A stretch of DNA of 64,000 bases from Methylosinus trichosporium OB3b (lineage in GTDB: Bacteria > Pseudomonadota > Alphaproteobacteria > Rhizobiales > Beijerinckiaceae), in NCBI RefSeq assembly GCF_002752655.1, contig NZ_CP023737.1:2938001-3002000 (forward strand), written 5' to 3'. This document shows positions 1 through 7,362 of the stretch, piece after piece. Made by a program: the position numbers and the translations under genes. Position 1 is the stretch's first letter; every line of letters starts with the position of its first letter. A model generated the notes under the pieces. That model saw only the letters and a program-made list of their open reading frames with translations. It ran no database searches and was not told where the DNA came from.

Positions 1-237
1 CCGGACCCTGCGCTGACGTTGGCGGACTTGCGAGAAATTCTGAGCAAGCCGCGCCTAATGCCGCCAGGCAGGGAAGCGAAGCCTTTGGACGGCTCGGACT
101 TCCGCTACGAAGACGGCGATCTGCCGGAACCCATTCGAGTGACAGTCGACCCCGCGTTCTTTGAAGAGCATTCCGACAGCGTGGAATTCTGGACGCCGGG
201 CAGTCCGGCATTCCCGCCGTTGGGGAGGTTCAATTGA
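1..237 (+). CDS. C-terminal fragment of a large protein, possibly an SNF2/DEAD-type helicase
   Basis: The reading frame is open from the window edge to a stop at 235-237, so only the last 78 or so residues of a longer protein are visible. A TTG at 19 is in frame but is probably not the start, because the preceding codons read equally well as protein. The end of the protein, around FWTPGSPAFPPL, resembles the extreme C-terminus of some SNF2-like helicases found in defence islands, where an E-x-x-TPGxP motif is common. No helicase motif itself is inside the window, so this is only a suggestion. The gene converges on the minus-strand operon that ends at 343. Confidence 0.4.
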   Translation, partial: PDPALTLADLREILSKPRLMPPGREAKPLDGSDFRYEDGDLPEPIRVTVDPAFFEEHSDSVEFWTPGSPAFPPLGRFN

Positions 238-342
238 GCAGGAATCTGCAACAGGTATCTACGCCAAACTTCCTGATATAAACGCGGAAAGTTATCGCTG
301 GCGGACTAGGAGCGCGCATGGCCGCAGCTTGCGGATTTTGCC

Positions 343-1305
343 TCAAACTTCCGATGTTCGATTGGAAGACGTATGTATGCGTACAAGGTCACGTGCATGA
401 CCTTCCGACAAAAGAATTTTAGATGTCGAATCGAAGTCCTGCAAAGTGTTCAAGGGATTGTGTGGGTCGATCCATCGCAGGTCATTTACCGAGAGAGCGG
501 CCCTTGTCGGCCTGAAACTAGGGGGGCACTTATAGCTGAGCACCATATGCAAGATCGCCGGCGTGTTCGCGGCGCGCGCACTCTTGACGCCGAACCATGG
601 CAAAATCTCGCCGCCATAGCGGGCGCGCTCAGCAAAATGGCGGGGCAATCCAATCCCGGAGCACAACTCTTCGATGGCGTTCCCAATGATCCCAAATAGG
701 CTCTCGAACAGCATATCGACTTGGTCCGCGGTAACGGTACCGCTCAGGCCAATCGTTCGGCGTCCGAATAGAGGATCGCTGCGCGGGAAAAACTTACCGC
801 ATCGAAAAGAAAGAATTCGTGAGCCGTCGTGCACAACGACGAAGCTGTGGATTGCAGTACAGGCGTCGTTCCGCAGTATATCTTGCGCGGACCGGTACGA
901 GTAATGACCAGACTTTAGTTGATCCAGTACAAATGAGAGCGGTACTATCGGCCCACCATTCCTCTCGATCGAATCTATGTTTGTATTCAAGGTCAGTATA
1001 TCATTTTGATCAAGCTCCTTGCGTCTTGGTTTTGCATAGTACTCACCGATTTCATTTGCACCCTTGTGGTTGAAATCTCGTAGAAAGTACCGCCCTGGGC
1101 TGGTGCGAAAGAAGCGGCTTTTGGAGCCCAGACGTGCGATGTCCTCGCTGAGCCGAGCTTGAAGCGTACGATCCTGCCGAAAACCATAAAGGTGCTTCGG
1201 TAATAGTCGGCTCCTTTGCGCTTGGCTGATGATCTCTGCAGCCGAAAGCGGTCGATCTGAAAGGATCAACACTCGTTCGGCCACTTCGAGATACAAGCTA
1301 GTCAT
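343..1305 (-). CDS. HARE-type winged-helix (HTH) domain protein, last gene of the five-gene operon
   Basis: The protein has 320 residues. Its first 75 or so residues look like a HARE-HTH winged helix: an opening helix (YLEVAERVLILSDRPLSAAEI), then LYGFRQDRTLQARLSEDIAR and an FFRTSPGRYFL wing. HARE-HTH domains link chromatin proteins, RNA polymerase delta subunits and restriction endonucleases, and have been proposed to read modified DNA. The remaining 240 residues are unrecognised and have no obvious nuclease or transmembrane motif. The ATG (1303-1305) directly follows the stop of the upstream gene (1306-1308) with no spacer, so translation is probably coupled. The gene is A+T-richer than the ICE backbone. 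It could be the DNA-binding regulator or sensor of the operon; that role is an inference. Confidence 0.65.
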   Translation of the reverse strand: MTSLYLEVAERVLILSDRPLSAAEIISQAQRSRLLPKHLYGFRQDRTLQARLSEDIARLGSKSRFFRTSPGRYFLRDFNHKGANEIGEYYAKPRRKELDQNDILTLNTNIDSIERNGGPIVPLSFVLDQLKSGHYSYRSAQDILRNDACTAIHSFVVVHDGSRILSFRCGKFFPRSDPLFGRRTIGLSGTVTADQVDMLFESLFGIIGNAIEELCSGIGLPRHFAERARYGGEILPWFGVKSARAANTPAILHMVLSYKCPPSFRPTRAALSVNDLRWIDPHNPLNTLQDFDSTSKILLSEGHARDLVRIHTSSNRTSEV

Positions 1306-1971
1306 CTAGGAATCCACCTTCTTGCACGGGCCAGAGGCGCACCACTCATTCGAAAGCGTAGATTCCCACCATCGTATCGGCGGGTCGCCATGATGGACTG
1401 GGAACACAAAGCTGAGAGCTTTTCTACGCGTGTCGATCGTCGAGCTATCATAAGGCATGCCTGCCTCAGCGAATCTTTCTCGAATCTGCTCCTTTAGTTT
1501 AACTTTTGTCCTGTTTATTTCGCAAAAGTCAAATGTATATTCTGGCTGAATAAAAACATACAAATTTCCATCATTCTCAATGTGCTTGGAATGAGCCCTT
1601 GGGTAGCATGGCGCAAACAAATTGAGAAATATTGGCTCTTCCGCGAACATCAGGCTCCACCCGACTGCGCCTAAGTCACGAGTTAACGACTGCTTGCAAG
1701 ATACATCATGTATCGCAAGACCAAATACAAATCTTCTAAAAAGAACAACTGTGCTCTCGAAGTCTACCGCATCACAAAGATTGATTTGTGAGACGAACCC
1801 TTTTGTTCGCCTCAAGCGCCCCTCAGCAATGTGTGCGGCAAGGCGTCGCGCGTTCGCAATAATGTTATCATCGAAGCCGAGTTCTTCACACCATGGTGGA
1901 CCATACTCAATCTCAGCCTTGGCAGCGAAGGGGCATAATGTTGAGCCTTGAAGCTTAGAGAAGGCTTCCAA
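1306..1971 (-). CDS. YqcI/YcgG family protein (GntA-like heme-dependent N-oxygenase family)
   Basis: The protein follows the YqcI/YcgG (PF08892) pattern. It has an N-terminal CPF segment, then a W-x-LMFAEEPIFLNLFAPCYPRAHSK core, then LYVFIQPEYTFD and an IRERF segment followed by a proline and YD. The family includes GntA, the heme-dependent enzyme that N-hydroxylates a guanidine precursor in guanitoxin biosynthesis, so an oxidative role on a nitrogen-containing small molecule is possible; substrate and heme binding are not shown here. I place the start at TTG 1971 because a strong AGGAGG lies 9 bases upstream and the upstream HD gene stops at 1973. In-frame ATGs at 2004 and 2022 would overlap that gene and lack a Shine-Dalgarno sequence. 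The segment is among the most A+T-rich of the window. Confidence 0.65.
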   Translation of the reverse strand: MEAFSKLQGSTLCPFAAKAEIEYGPPWCEELGFDDNIIANARRLAAHIAEGRLRRTKGFVSQINLCDAVDFESTVVLFRRFVFGLAIHDVSCKQSLTRDLGAVGWSLMFAEEPIFLNLFAPCYPRAHSKHIENDGNLYVFIQPEYTFDFCEINRTKVKLKEQIRERFAEAGMPYDSSTIDTRRKALSFVFPVHHGDPPIRWWESTLSNEWCASGPCKKVDS

Positions 1972-1972
1972 T

Positions 1973-2614
1973 TCACTTTTCCTCCTGTTTCCAGTCGCCT
2001 GCATTGAACCGATTGCGAGCATTCAGGTGCCAAGCGTGGCTACTTCGCATATTGACCGTATCGAACAGGCGGCGGGCCGTGTCGGTATGCAGGGTACGTT
2101 TCACGGCTTCGCGCGTCGGGGCAAGAGCCTCCGCTATGTTGGCGCCTTTGTCCCGCATTTCCTTCAATTCAAAGTCGCAGTCGAGGTTATCAGCGTCTTT
2201 GACTATCTTGGCCTCAATGGTAATCCCCGCCATGAGTTCGGTACGAAGAGCGTCAAAGTGGGTCGCCAACGCCGAGCGTCCATCCATCTCTCGCGCGGCT
2301 GCTTCTACATCATCGTGCCGATACATTTTCTGCACGTAATTCGCGTCTCCCGTCCGACTCTCAGGTAAGTCATGAGCCAGAGCCAATTGGACGACTCTAT
2401 CAACGTTGGCCCCTTCATGCACGGCAATGACCATGCCGATGAACGCCATGCGGAACGAGTGCTCCGCGACGTTGGCGAAAGGCAGACCGCCGAACTGTCG
2501 CCATGACCGATGGATATGGCGCAAAGTTCCGATCTCAAACAGAATATCGACGTCCTCTACAATGAGGTCGCTTGAGTCCCGAGCCGGCGTATCGCCCATG
2601 GGGTCCGTCCTCAT
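1973..2614 (-). CDS. HD-domain phosphohydrolase, 5'-deoxynucleotidase (YfbR/HDDC2)-like
   Basis: This 213-residue protein carries a compact HD domain of the YfbR/HDDC2 type: NVAEHSFR (H52), LALAHDLPE (H81-D82, E85) and KDADNLD (D140). These residues form the metal site of enzymes that dephosphorylate deoxynucleoside monophosphates or related nucleotides. Its ATG (2612-2614) abuts the stop of the PNP-domain gene (2615-2617), and its own end overlaps or touches the next gene, so it is made together with a nucleosidase-like protein. Nucleotide hydrolysis is well supported by family. Whether its job here is pool depletion, signal removal or salvage is an inference. Confidence 0.8.
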   Translation of the reverse strand: MRTDPMGDTPARDSSDLIVEDVDILFEIGTLRHIHRSWRQFGGLPFANVAEHSFRMAFIGMVIAVHEGANVDRVVQLALAHDLPESRTGDANYVQKMYRHDDVEAAAREMDGRSALATHFDALRTELMAGITIEAKIVKDADNLDCDFELKEMRDKGANIAEALAPTREAVKRTLHTDTARRLFDTVNMRSSHAWHLNARNRFNAGDWKQEEK

Positions 2615-4486
2615 TCATATCCCGATTATCAGAGTCACTGTTACCGCCGCCGCAGCCAACGCAGCGTAGTGGTGCCATGTGTCGTTCTTGCCGACACCAT
2701 AGTCACAAACACCTCTGACGACCATGGCGGATTGGCCGAAGTTCCACAGGGCTTCTTGCGCGCCGGCCCCTTCCATCTCGATTGCAAATAGGTCATGCTC
2801 TTTTGCCTTTTCATCGCGGAATTTGGCGTCCCTTACGAGTGTGTTCGCGGAACCGATCTGTCCCCTGTGCATTTTAGGATGGCCTGGGTCTCGGCTGGCA
2901 TCGGACGGATGCGGAAGCTCCGTTTTCCCGTCACTATCGAAGAGAATGTCGGTCGACGCATTGGGACGAGCAAAGCGCGGCGCCGCTTTCACGGCAGAGT
3001 CGATCCGAGGCTCCCACGGGCGGTGTCCCAGATATTCGTTGGTAGTGAGTTCGTTCAGGGCGCGGGCGATCGGTGCTGGCGGGGGAGGCAGCATACTGCG
3101 GTTGGTTTCCCCTTCTGGACCCAGGCTTCGATGGTCGATTTGAATCACCCCGCGTCGATCGCTGACTACCACGTCTCCCAACCGAACGTGCTTGCTTGGC
3201 TCGGATGGACGAGGCACGCCGAGCGCGATCCCACAGAAGAATAGGTGCTGCACATCGAATGAGCGCAGTAGGTTCGTAGCGGCTGTTGCGGCGGAGTTGT
3301 TCCCCATGCGGTTCAGCAGGCACAGAAGGACCTGTTTCTCCGTGCCGTCAGGGAGTTTAATCGACGTGGCTTTATAAGAGTTGGGATCGTCATCAATCCG
3401 CAGGGGCTGTTTTGAAGGACTAAGCAGTAGCTCGACCGCTGCCATTTCAATCGGCAAAGCCGTGATGATGGCGGTGTCGAATTTTGTAGTTATATTTGTA
3501 GATTCTGACTTATTCATCGCAGTTGTCATCTCTAATTGCTGCGGCGTCGCCCTGCTACTTACCTTCGAATCGTTCAGGATTTCACTGACCCTTTTCGCTT
3601 GCTTGGATGCATCCTCATGCGAGCGTCCCGATCTCACGCTCTCGGCTAATTCATCCCATGCTGGTTCGCTCCGCAAGCGAAACAATGCGCGCGAATCAGC
3701 CTCAAGGATTGGCTCTACCAATCCATACCGCGTGAGGCCGGCTACAAGGTCTCGGTAGCGCAACCGTTCTCGGGATTGCAGTCGGTGCTCCAGGGCTTCA
3801 TAAGCTAAATAAGGAACATCTAGAAGTATATAGGTATGAAGCGAGGAGACGTAGCCATCGACGTACGCACTTTCGATCGGCGGAGCAACCACGTGTTTAA
3901 GTGCTGAACCATGAAATCCCTGCTTTCTGAGCACATCAACCGTATGTATGGGTACAAATGCCTGCTCTCCAAGCGCATCTGGTACATGAGACCAGATTTG
4001 CTCGAATCTTGGAGGTAGACTGATATTTCCTGAGTCGCGAAGGCATCTAAACACTTCACCGTCGCGCGCTGTCTGCGCCCAGGCAGCGCGAATTACACCG
4101 GTAGATGACCCATTGCGTTGTATATAACTTGGCATTATTACACAAGATCTCTTTTTTCTGTATGCATTCAAAAAATGATTTGTTGACGTCTCATTATATG
4201 AAAGCTTTTTGCTTTCAAGATGGTCAAATATATTCGCGTCACCTGCGGCTACTTTTAGTATCCCGTGCTCTCGAAATTCAGGGAACTCCGTGATTAGCCG
4301 CTGGCATTCGAGACTTTCATACAATGACGACAAAGGAAAAATCACTTCGTCGGCGAAGAGCAAACACAAGCGCATTGCGTTAGAAAGAGAGTTACGGATC
4401 TGTGCGGCACCGACTCTATTCAAACGCGCGCGCTCAATGTGATAATAATCCGCAAAATGTATGTAGATTCGAGGGACAGGTTTCAT
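2615..4486 (-). CDS. Large two-part protein: unknown N-terminal half plus C-terminal PNP/MTAN-type nucleosidase domain
   Basis: Residues 336-623 form a nucleoside phosphorylase/5'-methylthioadenosine nucleosidase-like domain. Visible parts are the first strand FDTAIITALPIEM, the turn LFFCGIALGVP, the HVRLGDVVVSD strand, AIEMEGAG with the substrate-binding Glu (about E572), and RGVCDYG with the catalytic Asp (about D595). The C-terminal pattern (DYG-KND-W-x-YAA) is that of PNP domains used as immune effectors, such as the ATP-degrading PNP effector of Detocs. Residues 1-335 are unrecognised, with no P-loop, NACHT or TPR signature, and could be a sensor. The start overlaps the methyltransferase stop by 4 bases (ATGA) and the HD gene follows directly. 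The A+T-rich N-terminal half marks it as acquired. Confidence 0.75.
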   Translation of the reverse strand: MKPVPRIYIHFADYYHIERARLNRVGAAQIRNSLSNAMRLCLLFADEVIFPLSSLYESLECQRLITEFPEFREHGILKVAAGDANIFDHLESKKLSYNETSTNHFLNAYRKKRSCVIMPSYIQRNGSSTGVIRAAWAQTARDGEVFRCLRDSGNISLPPRFEQIWSHVPDALGEQAFVPIHTVDVLRKQGFHGSALKHVVAPPIESAYVDGYVSSLHTYILLDVPYLAYEALEHRLQSRERLRYRDLVAGLTRYGLVEPILEADSRALFRLRSEPAWDELAESVRSGRSHEDASKQAKRVSEILNDSKVSSRATPQQLEMTTAMNKSESTNITTKFDTAIITALPIEMAAVELLLSPSKQPLRIDDDPNSYKATSIKLPDGTEKQVLLCLLNRMGNNSAATAATNLLRSFDVQHLFFCGIALGVPRPSEPSKHVRLGDVVVSDRRGVIQIDHRSLGPEGETNRSMLPPPPAPIARALNELTTNEYLGHRPWEPRIDSAVKAAPRFARPNASTDILFDSDGKTELPHPSDASRDPGHPKMHRGQIGSANTLVRDAKFRDEKAKEHDLFAIEMEGAGAQEALWNFGQSAMVVRGVCDYGVGKNDTWHHYAALAAAAVTVTLIIGI

Positions 4487-5208
4487 GCGTTGCGCTCGAA
4501 CTCCAGGACAATCAGGCGTCTATCGTGCGTGCGTTCTAAGAAGTTAAGCTGTCTGAGGTTTGTGCCTGCCGCCAATACCTGTGCTACACATAACTCGACC
4601 CGGTGGGCCACGAATGGCTCGACTCGCTTCGTAAAGCGGTCGGGTTTCCTTATATCGGTCTTTCCACGTCGGTATTCCTCTAGGGGCTCCAAGCTGGACA
4701 TCACAGCGCACATCTGAGAGACTTCTTCGAGTAGATCTGGCACGTATATCAACAGCGTGCCTCCTTGGCGGAGCAAACCAACCAAATTGGATGCAACGCG
4801 TTGATTCATACCAAAATCCAGCGTCGAGAACACGCTGAATACAAGATCGAAGCTGTTGCAAACAATCTCATTTGGTTGGAATATATCAAATGATACTACT
4901 CCTATATGTTTATCAGATCCAACTATATTAGCTGAAAATCGCAGCATATTTGGGTCGTTTTCGAGCAAAGACCATGTATGGCAGTTGGGAAGTCGGGATG
5001 CCAAATTTCGAGACATATATCCTGTTCCACTGCCGACATCCGCGATACGGACGGGGCATAGCCGACTTATCCGGGCGACAAGGTCCGGAATTATAAAGGT
5101 GTTTCGAACGTGATCTTTGGAGCAGCCTGCTTCCCAAAGCTCCGGGTCCCGGCCAATTTTTTCACTCATCTCTTCTGCGCGTCGGTAGTGAAATGCTGCT
5201 TGCCTCAT
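4483..5208 (-). CDS. Class I SAM-dependent methyltransferase, first gene of the five-gene operon
   Basis: A Rossmann-type methyltransferase is indicated by motif I (IADVGSGTGYMSRNLA), an acidic residue after strand 2 (SLLENDP), a motif near IVCNSFDLVFSVFSTLDF and a post-motif strand GGTLLIYVPD. The protein is about 241 residues long and shows no DNA-recognition domain or NPPY motif, so a small-molecule, nucleotide or protein substrate is more likely than DNA. I chose ATG 5208; a TTG at 5229 is also in frame with a weak GAGG before it. It is the promoter-proximal gene of a minus-strand operon whose next gene begins within its stop codon. The region upstream to 5290 is short, so the promoter probably lies in or before the integrase remnant. 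Confidence 0.7.
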   Translation of the reverse strand: MRQAAFHYRRAEEMSEKIGRDPELWEAGCSKDHVRNTFIIPDLVARISRLCPVRIADVGSGTGYMSRNLASRLPNCHTWSLLENDPNMLRFSANIVGSDKHIGVVSFDIFQPNEIVCNSFDLVFSVFSTLDFGMNQRVASNLVGLLRQGGTLLIYVPDLLEEVSQMCAVMSSLEPLEEYRRGKTDIRKPDRFTKRVEPFVAHRVELCVAQVLAAGTNLRQLNFLERTHDRRLIVLEFERNA

Positions 5209-5289
5209 TATCGCTTTTCTGGTGTGCAAACAACCTCGGCTTCTGCCTCGAGCGAGCGCGAATCGCGTTGAAGCTTGGGACTATCGCTG

Positions 5290-5805
5290 TCACCGCCGAT
5301 AGGGTCGGTTCTCGAGGCGCAGGTCCGAGAGGACGAGGATTGAGGTCACGAATCGTCCTGGAGGCTCCGTCGGCGCACACTTCGCTTTGCGCGGCGATTC
5401 GCCGGCGAGAATCTTCCTCGCCTTCGCGCGCTTCGCCGTCTCCATGCGTTTCACGCTGGCCCGCTTGGCCGTCTCGGTCACGGGCCTCCGTCCGATGGGC
5501 GCGGAGACCTCGTAGCGCGGCATCGTCTTGATAGCTCCCCATTTCGGATCCAGTGGCATGTAGCCGCTATATCGCTCGCCCTCTTTGCGCGGAGCGTGGC
5601 CCTCGATCGGCGTCGTGCACCTGGGAGTGTTGCCGACGATTTGCGCGACCCAGTTGAACCAGTGGCACCAGCCATGGTTCGGCTGGATGTCCTCGTTCTC
5701 GACGCCAATCACGCGAACCCATTCGGCAATCTTGTCGGCTTGCTTCTGGTTCTGCAGGCGGGCTTTTCCCTCCTCGCGTCTTTTCGCCGGATCGAAGAAC
5801 AGCGG
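5290..5805 (-). pseudogene. C-terminal remnant of a tyrosine (phage-type) integrase
   Basis: Reading the minus strand from a stop at 5806-5808, the frame encodes LFFDPAKRR, a helix with EWVRVIG, then the box II region PNHGWCHWF, GHAPRKEGERY, and a basic tail. This matches the C-terminal catalytic half of alphaproteobacterial phage-type integrases, whose box II is normally PNHGWRHRF and whose box III region reads GHA-x-R-x-x-G-x-x-Y. The conserved box II arginine is cysteine here (HGWC), the N-terminal domains and first arginine are absent, and there is no good start codon (a GTG at 5712 is internal). It is therefore an inactivated integrase, probably from this ICE or an earlier one. Identification is by motif only. 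Confidence 0.6.
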
Positions 5806-5938
5806 TCACGATCCCTTGCCGTCGACGAGGGGAAAGCCTTTCCCCAGGGCTGAGCATCTGCTCTCAGCCGACGCCAGCCCTCTTCTGAGAGCCGGCCGCC
5901 TCGCAATGGTACCCGAGGGCGAGAGTGCGGACTGTGTT

Positions 5939-5986
5939 CCGTGACGGTTCGAGGGCTGGAGGAGAGGCCTCCGGCACCCGTCATGG
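5939..5986 (+). promoter_or_regulatory. Double-hairpin leader before the DUF932 gene (copy 1)
   Basis: An outer 9-bp stem (5939-5947 with 5978-5986, core GTGACGG/CCGTCAT) encloses an inner 8-bp stem (5955-5962 with 5968-5975) closed by the loop AGAGG. The 3' arm runs into the GGAG ribosome binding site, 7 bases before ATG 5996. The same architecture and loop precede parB at 7307-7350 with different inner-stem bases, which points to a conserved RNA structure, possibly controlling translation. Confidence 0.55.
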
Positions 5987-5995
5987 AGACATCCC

Positions 5996-7192
5996 ATGAC
6001 CCAGGTGGAAGTTCCAGACACGGCTCGCAATTACCGCAGTGGCTACAAGGTGGATGCGCATCGAGGCGACCGAAATGGGCGCGTGTCCTCCGAATGGTTC
6101 TCGCGGCCACCGGACGAGCGCTACCTATCCCTGTCGGACCTCTACACAGCGGTGCGCGACCGAACCGAGCGCAGCCGGACCCGGACTGTTGAGAGCGCGG
6201 CGATCCGAGTGGAGGCGAACCGCGACAACGCTGAGCGCCTGACGCTGACGCTGCCCGGCGCCGACGCGTCGGTCACGCCGACGCATTGGAGCTTCGGTCA
6301 GCTCGCGAGCCTGGTCGGCGCGCCAGCCGCCTACCTCCGCCAGCTCCCGGCGCCGCTCGCCGGCATTAATCTCCAATACGGTTTGACCTCGAATCGCGCG
6401 GAACAGGTCAAAACGTTGGAGATCGAAGACGGACGCGTCGAGCTGCGCGCCGTCACCGGCCCGGACTATGGCCGCATCTATGACCACGAACTTGTCGAGG
6501 CCGTGCAGCGGATCGCGGGAAACGGCACCGGCGATACGCGGTGGAAGGTGCCGGGCGTGCTCGACTGGTCGACAGGCGTCTACCATCCGCACGCCGATAT
6601 CACGCAGGACACGACGACCCTGTATGCTTCGGACCGCGACGTTTTCCTCTTCCTTGTCGACGATCTCAATCCGATCGAAGCCGGTCGGCTGCCGGACGGC
6701 TCGCCCGATCTTTATTTCCGCGGCTTCTACTGCTGGAATTCCGAAGTCGGCGCAAAGACGCTGGGCATGGCGAGCTTCTATCTCCGCGCGGTATGTCAAA
6801 ACAGGAATCTGTGGGGCGTCGAAGATTTCGAGGAGATCACCATCCGCCACTCAAAATACGCAGCCTCCCGCTTCGCGCATGAGGCAGCGCCGGCGCTGAC
6901 GCGCTTCGCCGATTCTTCGCCCATGCCATTCGTGAACGGCATCAAGGCGGCGCGGGAAAAAATCGTCGCGCGCACCGACGAGGACCGCGACGAGTTTCTG
7001 CGACGGCGTGGCTTTTCCAAGAAGGAGACGGCGAAGATCATCGAGACCGTCTTGACCGAGGAAGGCCGAAAGCCGGAGAGCATTTTCGATTTCGTGCAGG
7101 GCATCACCGCCGTCGCGCGGAACAAAGCTCACCAGGACGCGCGTCTCGATCTGGAGGCGCGCGCCAAGAAGCTCCTCGATCGCGCAGCCTGA
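5996..7192 (+). CDS. DUF932 (phage/plasmid-like TIGR03299-type) protein
   Basis: This 398-residue protein matches the DUF932 family of plasmid and ICE maintenance genes. Recognisable parts are FGQLASLVGAPAAYLRQLP, LRAVTGPDYGRIYDHELVEA, LYASDRDVFLFLVDD, GFYCWNSEVGAKTLG and RHSKYAASRFAHEA. The molecular function of DUF932 is not established. It is the first gene of the ICE maintenance region and is followed by a strong hairpin terminator at 7268-7302, so it is its own transcription unit. Start ATG 5996 is set by GGAG at 5985-5988 within the structured leader. Confidence 0.85.
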   Translation: MTQVEVPDTARNYRSGYKVDAHRGDRNGRVSSEWFSRPPDERYLSLSDLYTAVRDRTERSRTRTVESAAIRVEANRDNAERLTLTLPGADASVTPTHWSFGQLASLVGAPAAYLRQLPAPLAGINLQYGLTSNRAEQVKTLEIEDGRVELRAVTGPDYGRIYDHELVEAVQRIAGNGTGDTRWKVPGVLDWSTGVYHPHADITQDTTTLYASDRDVFLFLVDDLNPIEAGRLPDGSPDLYFRGFYCWNSEVGAKTLGMASFYLRAVCQNRNLWGVEDFEEITIRHSKYAASRFAHEAAPALTRFADSSPMPFVNGIKAAREKIVARTDEDRDEFLRRRGFSKKETAKIIETVLTEEGRKPESIFDFVQGITAVARNKAHQDARLDLEARAKKLLDRAA

Positions 7193-7267
7193 ATTCCGGA
7201 AAGCCGAAGATACGGAAATCCGTGTCACCGGTTCCGCGCCTTTCCGCATCTGCTGATCATCGATTCC

Positions 7268-7302
7268 GCGGCGCCGTCCTCAAAGTGAGAGGGCGGCGCC
7301 GC
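7268..7302 (+). terminator. Long GC-rich hairpin terminator after the DUF932 gene
   Basis: A 14-bp stem (7268-7281 with 7289-7302, one T-G wobble) with the 7-base loop AAAGTGA is followed by GCTT. There is only a minimal T-run, but the stem is very stable and lies between two genes, just before the second structured leader. Confidence 0.55.
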
Positions 7303-7306
7303 GCTT

Positions 7307-7350
7307 CGTGACGGTTCAAGCCGAGAGAGAGGCTCTCGGCCACCGTCACG
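7307..7350 (+). promoter_or_regulatory. Double-hairpin leader before the parB-like gene (copy 2)
   Basis: Outer stem CGTGACGG/CCGTCACG (7307-7314 with 7343-7350) and inner stem 7320-7327 with 7333-7340 are closed by the same AGAGG loop seen in copy 1 at 5939-5986. The inner-stem sequences differ between copies while pairing is kept. GGAG at 7350-7353 serves ATG 7363. Confidence 0.55.
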
Positions 7351-7362
7351 GAGCTTATCCCT

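Noticed and set aside
5162..5542. Overlapping reading frames on both strands between the methyltransferase and the integrase remnant
   Set aside because: They are arginine- or serine-rich shadows of the integrase tail, with no family resemblance or ribosome site.
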